The notes below the pieces were generated by a model. The model made no database searches. It had not been told where the DNA came from and saw only the letters and a list, made by a program, of their open reading frames with translations. Position numbers and translations under genes: made by a program. Positions 49,704-58,563 of a stretch of DNA of 58,563 nt are shown here, piece after piece (within the stretch, counting starts at the first letter, position 1; every line of letters begins with the position of its first letter). The stretch spans positions 1 through 58,563 of the forward strand of contig NZ_RFSK01000039.1 of NCBI RefSeq assembly GCF_009923995.1, given 5' to 3'. The DNA comes from Janthinobacterium sp. Its GTDB lineage: Bacteria > Pseudomonadota > Gammaproteobacteria > Burkholderiales > Burkholderiaceae_D.

Positions 49704-50668
49704 TTCACCTGTGATCGCTGCTGCGCGGACGCAACACCGTGTTCGACCGCATCGATGAACATGGCGGCCACGTCAAATCCGGTCTGCTGCATAATTTCCT
49801 GGAAGCAAGTCGGGCTGGTGACGTTGACTTCCGTCAGGTAGTCGCCGATCACGTCCAATCCTACCAGCATCAGGCCGCGCGCGGCCAGGATCGGGCCCAG
49901 CTTTTCCGCGATTTCCAGGTCGCGCGTCGTCAATGGCTGCGCCACGCCCGTGCCGCCGGCGGCCAGGTTGCCACGCACTTCGCCCGCCTGCGGGATGCGC
50001 GCCAGCGAAAACGGCACCGGCTTGCCGCCGATGACGAGAATGCGCTTGTCGCCCTTGACGATGTCGGCGATGAAGCGCTGCGCCATGATGGTTTGCGCGC
50101 CGTTCTCCGTCAGCGTCTCGATGATGGCGCCCAGGTTCAGGCCATCGGCCTTGACGCGGAAGATGCCCGTGCCGCCCATGCCGTCGAGCGGCTTGAAGAT
50201 GACGTCCTGGTGCTTGGCGTGGAAGGCGCGCAGGCGCGCTTCGTTCGACGTCACCAGGGTCGGCGAAGTGAATTCGGAAAACTGCGCGATGGCCAGCTTT
50301 TCATTGTTGTCGCGGATGGCGGATGGCTTGTTGAAGACGCAGGCGCCCTGCTTTTCCGCCAGTTCCAGCAGATATGTGCCGTACACGTATTCCATGTCGA
50401 ACGGCGGGTCCTTGCGCTCGATGATGGCGTCCAGCGTCGACAGGCGTACTTCGTCGGTGGAGACGACCTTGTACCAGTCGTGCTCGTCGCCCGTCAGCGC
50501 GATGTGCTTGACCAGTGCCGTGACGATGCCTTCTTCCAGCGCCATGTCCTTCTGCTCGAAGGCATGGACGGCGTGGCCGCGCCTGGCCGCCTCGCGCATC
50601 ATGGCAAAGGTGGAATCTTTGTAGGTCTTGAAGCTTGCCAGCGGGTCGGCAAGGAATGCAATTTTCAT
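49700..50668 (-). CDS. gshB: Glutathione synthetase
   Basis: GshB joins glycine to gamma-glutamylcysteine using ATP. The 322-residue ATP-grasp enzyme shows MKIAFLADPLASFKTYKDST, DVIFKPLDGMGGTGIFRV and YLTEVNVTSPTCFQEI. The ATG at 50668 is the family start; the frame stays open upstream without conserved sequence. It follows gshA by 97 bases and is coupled to the EIIA gene. Confidence 0.95.
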   Translation of the reverse strand: MKIAFLADPLASFKTYKDSTFAMMREAARRGHAVHAFEQKDMALEEGIVTALVKHIALTGDEHDWYKVVSTDEVRLSTLDAIIERKDPPFDMEYVYGTYLLELAEKQGACVFNKPSAIRDNNEKLAIAQFSEFTSPTLVTSNEARLRAFHAKHQDVIFKPLDGMGGTGIFRVKADGLNLGAIIETLTENGAQTIMAQRFIADIVKGDKRILVIGGKPVPFSLARIPQAGEVRGNLAAGGTGVAQPLTTRDLEIAEKLGPILAARGLMLVGLDVIGDYLTEVNVTSPTCFQEIMQQTGFDVAAMFIDAVEHGVASAQQRSQVK

Positions 50669-50765
50669 GGTGCGTCCAATCGGGGAGCCTGGATAAGGAA
50701 TGCTTGATTCTAGCCGAGATCGCCAGGCACAGTAGTCACCGCGCCCGGCACGCCTCATGGATGGA

Positions 50766-52064
50766 TCAATACACCTCGGGATTCGGGTCCGTACGCTCCA
50801 TTTCCAGCGACGCGGCCAGCAAGGCCAGGCGCGCCACCACGCCATACACATAGAAACGGTTCGGCGCGGCCGTGCCCGGCTTGGCCTTCAAGTCCGGCAC
50901 AGCATGCTGCTGGGCAAACGCCAGCGGCACGTACTGCGAGCCGGGCGCGTTCAGGTTCTGGTCCACGCCCCGCTCCGCATGCACGCGGTAGAAGCCGCCC
51001 ACCACATAGCGGTCGATCATGTAGACGACGGGCTCGGCCACGGCATCCTTGATGCTCTCGAAGGTCGGCACGCCTTCCTGGATGATCACATCCGTGACGA
51101 CCTTGCCATCCTTGACGATGGACATCTTGTCGCGCTGCTTGCGCGACAGGTCGCGCACTTCGCTGGCGTCGCGCACCGTCATGATGCCCGTGCCATACGT
51201 GCCCGCATCGGGCTTGACGATGACGAAGGGCTTTTCCTTGATGCCGTATTCCTTGTATTTCTTGCGGATCTTCGCCAGCAGCACGTCCACACTGGCGGCC
51301 AGCGCGTCTTCGCCCTCGCCTTCCTGGAAGTTGACGTCGCTGCATTTGGCGTGGAAGGGGTTGAGCATCCACGGATCGACGTCGATCATCTTGCCGAACT
51401 TTTTCACCACTTCATCGTAGGCCGTGTAGTGGTTGCTCTTGCGACGCAAGGCCCAGCCCGCATGCAAGGGCGGCAACAGACTTTGTTCATGAATATTTTG
51501 CAAGATATCGGGGATACCGTCCGACAAGTCGTTATTCAGCAGAATCGTGCACGGGTCGAAATCCTTCAAGCCCAGGCGGCGGCCATTGTTCAGGCGCACG
51601 AGGGGTTCGATGACGAGCATGTTGCCATCTGGCAACGCCAGCGGTGTCGGCTGGGTGATGTCGGGCGACCACGAGCCGAAGCGCACGTGCAGTCCCGTCT
51701 GGCGGAAGATCTGCATCAGGCGCGCCACGTTCTGCAGGTATTGCGGCGTGGTGTTGTGCAATTCCGGCACGATCAGCAGGTTGCGGGCATCCGGGCAATA
51801 CTTGTCGATGGCGGCCATGGCCGCCTGCACGGACAGGGGCAGCATTTCCGTGGCCAGGTTATGAAAACCGCCAGGGAACAGATTGGTATCGACGGGCGCC
51901 AGCTTGTAGCCGGCATTGCGCAAGTCAACCGAGCAATAGAAGGGCGGCGTGTGCTCTTGCCACTCCATGCGGAACCAGCGCTCAATGGCCGGCGTCGCGG
52001 CCAGAATCTTTTTTTCGAGGTCGAGCAGCGGTCCGGTCAGGGCCGTGACGAGATGGGGAACCAT
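50766..52064 (-). CDS. gshA: Glutamate-cysteine ligase, proteobacterial type
   Basis: The 432-residue protein (MVPHLVTALTGPLLDLEKKI, VKPDAGTYGTGIMTV, MIDRYVVGGFYRVH) belongs to the gamma-glutamylcysteine synthetase class that is distinct from E. coli GshA and typical of Betaproteobacteria. It makes gamma-glutamylcysteine, the first step of glutathione synthesis. The pairing with gshB supports it. GGATGTAAC precedes the ATG. Confidence 0.9.
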   Translation of the reverse strand: MVPHLVTALTGPLLDLEKKILAATPAIERWFRMEWQEHTPPFYCSVDLRNAGYKLAPVDTNLFPGGFHNLATEMLPLSVQAAMAAIDKYCPDARNLLIVPELHNTTPQYLQNVARLMQIFRQTGLHVRFGSWSPDITQPTPLALPDGNMLVIEPLVRLNNGRRLGLKDFDPCTILLNNDLSDGIPDILQNIHEQSLLPPLHAGWALRRKSNHYTAYDEVVKKFGKMIDVDPWMLNPFHAKCSDVNFQEGEGEDALAASVDVLLAKIRKKYKEYGIKEKPFVIVKPDAGTYGTGIMTVRDASEVRDLSRKQRDKMSIVKDGKVVTDVIIQEGVPTFESIKDAVAEPVVYMIDRYVVGGFYRVHAERGVDQNLNAPGSQYVPLAFAQQHAVPDLKAKPGTAAPNRFYVYGVVARLALLAASLEMERTDPNPEVY

Positions 52065-52189
52065 AGTTACATCCTTAAATTATGTGCAGTATTCAAAAAA
52101 GCACACAGAACTGCCGACTATATTACCGTGTAAGTACCCCAAATCGGGGCAAAAGCCTTGTTTTAAAGACCTTTTCCATTCCCATGACG

Positions 52190-52217
52190 AAAAAAAGGCG
52201 CCTCGATGAGACGCCTT
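52190..52217 (-). terminator. Intrinsic terminator after amtB
   Basis: On the minus strand GGCG-T-CTC-ATC-GAG-G-CGCC forms an interrupted stem followed by seven T residues. It ends the TorF-glnK-amtB unit. Confidence 0.75.
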
Positions 52218-52277
52218 TTCCGGCAAAACCACGCTGCGGCGGTGCGCCTGGGCGCTCCCGCAGCAGAAAATTAGCAT

Positions 52278-53825
52278 TTAACCATGATATGCCTGTTCGC
52301 CATGGCTGGTGATATCGAGGCCTTCGCGCTCTTCTTCTTCCGGCACGCGCAGGCCGATGACGATGTCGACCAGTTTATAGGCGATGACGGAGACCACGGC
52401 CGACCAGATGATGGTCGTGCCGACTGCCTGCGCCTGTACCCATACCTGGTGGCCGATCGAATACGGATCCGCCGACATCTTGTTGGTGACGTAGTCGAAG
52501 ATGCCCTGGCCGCCCAGTTGTGGTGCAGCAAATACACCCGTCAGCAAGGCACCCAGGATGCCGCCCACGCCGTGCACGCCGAATACGTCGAGCGAATCGT
52601 CGGCGCCGATCAGGCGTTTCAGGCCATTCACGCCCCACAGGCAGACGATACCGGCCAGCAAGCCGATGACCAGGCCGCCCATCGGGCCGACAAAGCCGGC
52701 CGCCGGGGTGATCGCCACCAGGCCGGCCACGGCACCGGAAGCGCCACCGAGCATGGAAGGCTTGCCCTTGGTGATCCACTCGCCGAACACCCACGACAGG
52801 GTCGCGGCAGCCGTGGCCAGCATGGTGTTGACGAAGGCCAGGGCGGCCACGTCGCCCGCTTCCAGCGAGGAGCCGGCATTGAAACCGAACCAGCCCACCC
52901 ACAGCAGGGAAGCGCCGATCATGGTCATCGTCAGCGAGTGCGGTGCCATCGATTCGCGGCCATAGCCGACGCGCTTGCCGATCATGATGGCGCCCACCAG
53001 GCCGGCGATAGCGGCATTGATGTGCACCACGGTGCCGCCGGCGAAGTCCAGCGCGCCTTTTTGCCAGATCCAGCCCGCTTTCAGGGCTTCGCTGGCCGAG
53101 GTGGCGGCGTTGGTGATGGCATCAGGACCGGTCCAGAACCAGACCATGTGGGCTGCCGGCAGGTAGGCAAACGTGAACCACAGTACGACGAAGGCCAGCA
53201 CGGCGGAAAACTTGGCGCGTTCGGCAAAGGCGCCGACGATCAGCGAGCAGGTAATCGCGGCAAACGTGCCCTGGAAGGCGACAAACACGAACTCGGGGAT
53301 GACGACGCCCTTGCTGAAGGTGGCGGCGGAGGCAAAGGTGCCCTTTACCGGATCCCAGATGCCATTCAGGAAGAGACGGTCGAAGCCACCGAAGAAGGCG
53401 GTTTTTTCCGTGAAGGCGACCGAGTAGCCATAAATGCACCACAGCACCACGACCAGCGCGAAGACCATGAATACCTGCATCAGGACGGACAGCATGTTCT
53501 TCGAACGCACCAGGCCGCCGTAGAACAGGGCCAGGCCGGGGATGGTCATCAAAATGACCAGCACGGTGCAGATCATCATGAAACTCGTGTCGCCCTTGTT
53601 GGCGACGGGGGCGGCGGCTGGCGCCGGCGTGGCAGCAGCCGCGGCGGCCGCTGCTGGCGCGACGGCGGCTGGTGCAGCGTCAGGCGCAGGCGTCACGGCT
53701 GGCGTGGCGACCGCGGCCGCAACGGCTTCCGGCTTGGCCGGCGCATCGGCAAAACTGGGCGCGGCAACGCCAAACGCACACAGACAGGCAAACCCAGCTA
53801 GCAATTTTGTTATATTTTTACGCAT
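52278..53825 (-). CDS. amtB: Ammonium transporter AmtB
   Basis: AmtB is a trimeric ammonium channel gated by GlnK. The 515-residue protein has a signal peptide (about 1-27), an unusual Ala/Pro-rich stretch of about 50 residues, then eleven transmembrane helices with FYGGLVRSKN, the twin-His helices (DFAGGTVVHINAA, FGVHGVGGILGA) and WFGFNAGSSLEAG. The ATG at 53825 has AAGGGG upstream. It ends the nitrogen-responsive unit with glnK just upstream. Confidence 0.95.
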   Translation of the reverse strand: MRKNITKLLAGFACLCAFGVAAPSFADAPAKPEAVAAAVATPAVTPAPDAAPAAVAPAAAAAAAATPAPAAAPVANKGDTSFMMICTVLVILMTIPGLALFYGGLVRSKNMLSVLMQVFMVFALVVVLWCIYGYSVAFTEKTAFFGGFDRLFLNGIWDPVKGTFASAATFSKGVVIPEFVFVAFQGTFAAITCSLIVGAFAERAKFSAVLAFVVLWFTFAYLPAAHMVWFWTGPDAITNAATSASEALKAGWIWQKGALDFAGGTVVHINAAIAGLVGAIMIGKRVGYGRESMAPHSLTMTMIGASLLWVGWFGFNAGSSLEAGDVAALAFVNTMLATAAATLSWVFGEWITKGKPSMLGGASGAVAGLVAITPAAGFVGPMGGLVIGLLAGIVCLWGVNGLKRLIGADDSLDVFGVHGVGGILGALLTGVFAAPQLGGQGIFDYVTNKMSADPYSIGHQVWVQAQAVGTTIIWSAVVSVIAYKLVDIVIGLRVPEEEEREGLDITSHGEQAYHG

Positions 53826-53836
53826 CAATATTCCCC

Positions 53837-54957
<1,121 letters not shown>

Positions 54958-55039
54958 GGCGATTCCCTTTTATTGAACTTTTAAAGCAGTTGAGGTTTAA
55001 AATCTTGTCTGGAGATCACAAAGCGTTCATAGCTTCTTT

Positions 55040-55056
55040 AGCAGAATACGTGCCAG
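55040..55056 (-). promoter_or_regulatory. Sigma-54-type promoter of the TorF-glnK-amtB unit
   Basis: Read on the minus strand, CTGGCACGTATTCTGCT fits the -24/-12 consensus YTGGCACGRNNNTTGCW except at the purine and one base of the -12 element. The start point would be near 55028, leaving a leader of about 70 bases before the porin ATG. Confidence 0.65.
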
Positions 55057-55177
55057 CTCCATTGCCACCTTGACAGGTGCATTTCCGTCCATACATACCC
55101 TGCAAGCCCCTGGACATGCGGCAAGGAACTGCTGGAGAGTTATAACTGCCAGGATTCGCACCAGATTAACGCCGCTG

Positions 55178-55211
55178 TGCACCGCAATGGTGCGATGCAC
55201 AGGCTGCACCA
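55178..55211. promoter_or_regulatory. NtrC-like enhancer sites
   Basis: TGCACCGCAATGGTGCG (55178-55194) is nearly identical to the NtrC consensus TGCACC-N5-GGTGCA. Further half-sites TGCAC (55196-55200) and TGCACCA (55205-55211) follow. They lie about 130 bp upstream of the sigma-54-like promoter, a usual enhancer distance, and just ahead of the divergent ubiK start. Confidence 0.6.
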
Positions 55212-55224
55212 CAAAGGACCTACC

Positions 55225-55473
55225 ATGGACATGAATACCTTTTTTAACGACCTGCAAGGCAAGATCCATCAAGCCATAGAAAACTCGCCGGCCAAGGATA
55301 TCGAGAAGAACGTGAAATCGATGATGACCCAGGGCTTTGCCCGCCTGGACCTGGTCACGCGCGAAGAATTTGATATCCAGGCACAAGTGCTGGCCAAGAC
55401 CCGCGCGAAACTGGATGCACTGGAATTGCGCCTGATCGAACTGGAAACCCGCCTGAACGAACCAAAAGTGTAA
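55225..55473 (+). CDS. ubiK: Ubiquinone biosynthesis accessory factor UbiK
   Basis: An 82-residue BMFP/YqiC-type protein (MDMNTFFNDLQGKIHQAIENS, REEFDIQAQVLAKTRAKLDALELRLIELE). Its C-terminal coiled coil forms trimers. In E. coli UbiK aids aerobic ubiquinone synthesis together with UbiJ. GGACC precedes the ATG at 55225; an earlier start would lie within the NtrC-like sites. Confidence 0.85.
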   Translation: MDMNTFFNDLQGKIHQAIENSPAKDIEKNVKSMMTQGFARLDLVTREEFDIQAQVLAKTRAKLDALELRLIELETRLNEPKV

Positions 55474-55580
55474 GGTGACCGGCAAGCCGCCTTTCAGCGG
55501 TCTTGCTGGCATACCTCAAACCTGCGGCGGCACCAACGGCTACACTGAACCTGCCCGCGCCCGCGGTGCAGGGGAAACTC

Positions 55581-57101
55581 ATGAGCCTGGCAGTCCTGAA
55601 AAGCCGCGCCCTGGCCGGCATGGAGGCGCCCGAGGTCAGTGTCGAAACCCACCTTGCCAATGGCTTGCCGTCGTTTACGATCGTTGGCTTGCCGGATACG
55701 GAAGTCAAGGAATCGCGCGACCGGGTGCGTGCCGCGCTGCAGAACTGCGGTTTCGACATGCCGGCGCGGCGCATCACCGTCAACCTGGCCCCAGCCGATT
55801 TACCCAAGGAATCGGGCCGCTTCGACCTGCCCATCGCACTGGGCATCCTGGCCGCCTCCGGCCAGTTGCCAGCCGACCAGCTACACCACTATGAATTTGC
55901 CGGCGAACTGTCCTTGTCGGGGCAGTTGCGTCCCATCCGTGGTGCGCTGGCCATGACCTTTGCCATGCAGCGCAGCCAGGGCGGCGCACCGCGCGCCTTC
56001 ATCCTGCCATACGCGAATGCCGACGAGGCCTCGCTGGTCCGCGATGCCGCCATCTATCCGGCGCATACCTTGCTCGAGGTCTGCGCGCATTTTGCCGCAC
56101 GCGACAGCCAGACCATCCTGCAGCGCCACCAGGCGCAGCTGCCAGCGCCCGCCATGCCGTATCCGGACTTCTCTGATGTACAAGGGCAACAGCAAGCCCG
56201 CCGCGCCCTGGAAGTGGCGGCCGCGGGCGGCCATAACGTGCTGATGGTGGGGCCGCCCGGTACGGGCAAGACCATGCTGGCCAGCCGTTTTCCTGGCGTA
56301 CTGCCACCGATGAGCGACGAAGAAGCGCTGGAGTCGGCTGCCGTGCACTCGCTGGGCGGCCATTTCAAGGTGGAGCACTGGAAACGGCGGCCCTATCGCG
56401 CTCCGCACCAGACCGCCTCGGGCGTGGCGCTCGTCGGTGGCGGCCACGTGCCGCGGCCCGGTGAAATCTCGCTGGCACACTGCGGCGTGCTATTTCTTGA
56501 TGAAATCGCCGAATTTGACCGCAAGGTGCTCGATGTCCTGCGCCAGCCCATGGAATCGGGCCTCATCACCATTTCACGGGCGGCCCGCCAAGCCGAATTT
56601 CCCGCCCGCTTCCAGCTGATCGCCGCCATGAACCCCTGTCCCTGCGGCTACCTGGGGCACGCCTCGGGCCGCTGCCGCTGCACGCCGGACGCCGTGCTGC
56701 GCTACCACAGCCGTTTATCCGGCCCCTTGCTCGACCGCATCGACCTGCAAATCGAAGTGGCGGCCATGCCGCCCGCGTCACTGCGCCGCCAGGCCGGTAC
56801 CGCCGAAGGCACGCAGCCCATCGCCGCGCGGGTCGCGGCCGCCTTCGCCTTGCAACTGGCACGCCAGGGCAAGTCCAACCAGCGCCTGAATAACAGGGAA
56901 ATCGAACAACATTGCCAGCTGGAACAACAGGGCGAACGGCTATTGCTTGATGCCATGCTGCGCCTGCACTGGTCGGCGCGCACGTATCACCGTGTCCTGC
57001 GCGTGGCCCGCAGCATCGCCGACCTGGCAGGCAGTGCCCGCATCATGCCGCCGCATATTGCCGAAGCGATTCAATACCGGCGCGTGCTGCAGGAAATCTA
57101 G
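55581..57101 (+). CDS. comM: YifB/ComM-family Mg-chelatase-like AAA+ ATPase
   Basis: A 506-residue protein with an N-terminal Lon-protease-like ChlI domain (MSLAVLKSRALAGMEAPEV, about 1-190), the AAA+ core with GPPGTGKTML near 223, the Walker B LFLDEIAEF, and a C-terminal Mg_chelatase_C domain (HWSARTYHRVLRVARSIADL). Orthologues named ComM promote branch migration in natural transformation. GGGGAAAC precedes the ATG at 55581; an earlier ATG at 55503 lacks conservation. Confidence 0.92.
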   Translation: MSLAVLKSRALAGMEAPEVSVETHLANGLPSFTIVGLPDTEVKESRDRVRAALQNCGFDMPARRITVNLAPADLPKESGRFDLPIALGILAASGQLPADQLHHYEFAGELSLSGQLRPIRGALAMTFAMQRSQGGAPRAFILPYANADEASLVRDAAIYPAHTLLEVCAHFAARDSQTILQRHQAQLPAPAMPYPDFSDVQGQQQARRALEVAAAGGHNVLMVGPPGTGKTMLASRFPGVLPPMSDEEALESAAVHSLGGHFKVEHWKRRPYRAPHQTASGVALVGGGHVPRPGEISLAHCGVLFLDEIAEFDRKVLDVLRQPMESGLITISRAARQAEFPARFQLIAAMNPCPCGYLGHASGRCRCTPDAVLRYHSRLSGPLLDRIDLQIEVAAMPPASLRRQAGTAEGTQPIAARVAAAFALQLARQGKSNQRLNNREIEQHCQLEQQGERLLLDAMLRLHWSARTYHRVLRVARSIADLAGSARIMPPHIAEAIQYRRVLQEI

Positions 57102-57164
57102 TCAGGCGCGCCGCCAGACGCGTGCGCGATTGCGTGCAAGGGGCGACGCTGCTACCATCTGCTG

Positions 57165-57710
57165 ATGAAAAAAACATCAATTGCCGCTGTTCTGGCGACA
57201 CTCGCGGCTGCCGGCGTACTGGCCGCCTGCAGCCCCAAACATGACTGGCGCGACTATCGTAGCCCCGATGCCCAGTTCACGGCTTTGTTTCCCAGCAAGC
57301 CAGCCGTACTGACGCGCGACATTGACCTCGACGGCAAGAAAGTCAGCCTGACCATGACGGCCAGCGAAGTCGACGGCGGCACCTTTGCCGTCGGCAGTGC
57401 CACGCTCGATAACGCGGAACAGGCGCAGGCAGCGCTGCCCGCCATGAAGACCGCCTTGCTGAAAAATATCAATGGCAAGGTGCGTAACGAACAAACTGCC
57501 GCGGCCGCCAGTAGCACCGGGGCAGGCATGCACCAGCGCAGCTCGCTGAGCATCGAGGCGACGGGCACGCAGCAGGGCAAACCCGTCTTGCTCGTGGGCC
57601 GTTTCGTGGCACAGGACAAGCACATCGCCCAGATCGTCATCCTCGGGGAAGAAAGCAAGCTGTCGCGCGAGACCATCGAGACCTTCCTCGACTCCGTGAA
57701 ACTGGAGTGA
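57165..57710 (+). CDS. Putative lipoprotein of unknown function
   Basis: The 181-residue protein has a lipoprotein signal (MKKTSIAAVLATLAAAGVLAAC, lipobox LAAC). The mature part contains a compact domain (DWRDYRSPDAQFTALFPSKPAVLTRDIDLDG ... IVILGEESKLSRETIETFLDSVKL), reminiscent of proteins with a 'FPGKP'-type beta strand, but I recognise no named family. It is probably attached to a membrane face in the periplasm. Confidence 0.7.
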   Translation: MKKTSIAAVLATLAAAGVLAACSPKHDWRDYRSPDAQFTALFPSKPAVLTRDIDLDGKKVSLTMTASEVDGGTFAVGSATLDNAEQAQAALPAMKTALLKNINGKVRNEQTAAAASSTGAGMHQRSSLSIEATGTQQGKPVLLVGRFVAQDKHIAQIVILGEESKLSRETIETFLDSVKLE

Positions 57711-57890
57711 GACTTAACGATCACTTAAACGGACGGCTGCCTGGCAGCGAGGCCCTTGTAATTGCGTGTCCTGTCCAACAGATGGCGCTATCCGGCTTGC
57801 AAATGTGCAATCCGGGCAATCGGACGGCCTGTGTAAATTTTCAAGTCGTGATATTGTTTCGACACTAACAACAAGTTCCAGAAAGTGCAT

Positions 57891-58235
57891 ATGTTGATCT
57901 CATTCAAATCCAAATCCTCCCCTGAAGTGCTGATGTACCAGGAACATGCACAACGTATCCTCGACATCCTGCACAAGAACCCGACACGCGGCGTCATCAC
58001 GGCAGCGGAAGCGGGTGAAGCCCTGGCCCTGCTGGAAAAGGAAGTGGCGGAAAGCAAACGGCATCCGGAAAACGACATCGAACATGATGTGCATACGCCG
58101 GAGACGCTGGAAGATGGCGAATCGGGCGAACATGCGCGTGCGCAAAAAGTCCACCTGTCGCAACGCGCCTACCCGCTGATGGAAATGCTGCGTTCGGCCA
58201 AGGCCGAAGGCGAAAGCATCATCTGGGGCGTGTAG
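57891..58235 (+). CDS. DUF1840 family protein
   Basis: A 114-residue acidic cytoplasmic protein (MLISFKSKSSPEVLMYQEHA, LHKNPTRGVITAAEAGEALALLE, RAYPLMEMLRSAKAEGESIIWGV) of the DUF1840 family, conserved in Betaproteobacteria. The ATG at 57891 begins the family's MLISFKS. The function is unknown. It ends at a bidirectional terminator shared with the opposing 5S rRNA gene. Confidence 0.82.
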   Translation: MLISFKSKSSPEVLMYQEHAQRILDILHKNPTRGVITAAEAGEALALLEKEVAESKRHPENDIEHDVHTPETLEDGESGEHARAQKVHLSQRAYPLMEMLRSAKAEGESIIWGV

Positions 58236-58255
58236 TGCAATGAAGGCAACAGACG

Positions 58256-58287
58256 AAAAAAAACCCCGCTGCTAGCGGGGTTTTTTT
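58256..58287. terminator. Bidirectional terminator between DUF1840 gene and 5S rRNA
   Basis: AAAAAAAA-CCCCGCT-GCT-AGCGGGG-TTTTTTT: a 7-bp stem with A-run and T-run, so it can end the DUF1840 gene (+) and the 5S rRNA (-). Confidence 0.88.
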
Positions 58288-58294
58288 ATATAAC

Positions 58295-58406
58295 AAGCCT
58301 GACGATAACCTACACTGGTTGCAGCACTATCATCGGCGCAAAGTTGTTTCACGGTCCTGTTCGGGATGGGAAGGGGTGGGACCAACTTGCTATGGTCATC
58401 AGGCAT
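58295..58406 (-). rRNA. rrf: 5S ribosomal RNA
   Basis: The reverse complement starts TGCCTGATGACCATAGCAAG, continues with the CCCATCCCGAACAGG loop and ends with GTTATCGTCAGGCTT, matching bacterial 5S rRNA. The 5' end TGCCTGAT pairs with the 3' end ATCGTCAGGC to form helix I. Length about 112. No 23S 3' end appears within the 157 bases upstream of it, where a terminator is found instead. Confidence 0.93.
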
Positions 58407-58464
58407 AACTTTTTCAACAGCCTGCTCCCAACGGGGCAGCAAACCATCTGATCTGAGGAGGCGA

Positions 58465-58470
58465 ATTATA
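58465..58470 (-). promoter_or_regulatory. Possible -10 box for the 5S rRNA gene
   Basis: On the minus strand a perfect TATAAT lies between the terminator at 58533-58563 and the 5S gene. The -35 region is weak. A hairpin CTGC-CCC-GTT-GGG-A-GCAG near 58425-58442 follows it and may be a processing signal. Confidence 0.4.
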
Positions 58471-58532
58471 TAGGAATTTGCCTGAAGAGGGGAGTAAAAG
58501 TGGGCTTGTAGGCCGATAAAAGCAGCAGACGA

Positions 58533-58563
58533 AAAAAAACCCGCTCATTGCTGAGCGGGTTTT
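58533..58563. terminator. Terminator hairpin at the right edge
   Basis: AAAAAAAA-CCCGCTCA-TTGC-TGAGCGGG-TTTT: an 8-bp stem with flanking A-run and T-run. It is preceded by GCAGACGA, as the terminator at 58256 is by ACAGACGA, suggesting a repeated rRNA-type terminator unit. Confidence 0.8.

Overview
The window looks like chromosomal DNA of a Betaproteobacterium in the Oxalobacteraceae (Janthinobacterium/Massilia-like). The signs are high GC with NNC/NNG codon preference, a DUF3567 gene, an NtrYX-like pair behind rsmB and DUF4390, the gshA-gshB-EIIA-HPr-EI block, metX-metW, and a TorF porin-glnK-amtB cluster. This assignment is inference from gene content. Almost everything is core housekeeping. 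I see no prophage, insertion sequence, CRISPR array or tRNA. One rRNA gene (5S) lies at the right edge.

Layout. (1) 1-7.5 kb: a lipoprotein metalloprotease with IPT/TIG-like repeats (-), an AT-rich gap, metH (+) and a small SPW-repeat membrane protein (+). (2) 7.5-16 kb (-): a degenerate EAL-HDOD protein, a class II glutamine amidotransferase, a DUF3567 protein, then the tightly overlapping unit rsmB, DUF4390, NtrY-like kinase, NtrX-like regulator and a small CobW-like protein. (3) 16.2-22.65 kb (+): a seven-gene unit (argS, SPOR protein, dsbA-like, SDR, birA, coaX, SPOR protein) closed by an intrinsic terminator. (4) 22.6-29.6 kb (-): the rod-shape cluster mreB, mreC, mreD, mrdA, rodA, rlpA, with a terminator between mreB and mreC. 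(5) 29.9-33.4 kb (+): gatCAB, ending in a terminator.

(6) 33.4-41.3 kb: a BlaI-type repressor coupled to an M56 peptidase/TonB fusion, a Gfo/Idh/MocA oxidoreductase, small secreted and membrane proteins, a monoacylglycerol-lipase-like hydrolase, a LysR regulator divergent from a TauE/SafE exporter, a mini-GNAT, a low-molecular-weight phosphatase-like protein and pyrE. (7) 41.4-47 kb: xth, an RluA-type pseudouridine synthase, an M48 protease, an AmpG-like transporter, metW and metX. (8) 47.1-52.1 kb (-): gshA, gshB, EIIA(Man-type), ptsH and ptsI, a PTS phosphorelay with no local permease. (9) 52.3-55 kb (-): TorF porin, glnK and amtB behind a sigma-54-like promoter and an NtrC-like enhancer. 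(10) 55.2-58.6 kb (+): ubiK, yifB/comM, a lipoprotein and a DUF1840 gene, then a 5S rRNA gene on the opposite strand sharing a bidirectional terminator.

No unmistakable new multi-gene defence or biosynthetic system is present. The items most worth following up are the sigma-54/NtrC control region (55.04-55.21 kb), three hairpins between ptsI and metX, the BlaI operator ahead of the M56-TonB fusion, the CobW-like gene overlapping a response regulator, a near-perfect duplication of the rodA 5' end, a multi-stem element at 7.56-7.66 kb, a 12-bp-arm inverted repeat at 9.9 kb, and a 5S gene that appears to have its own promoter.
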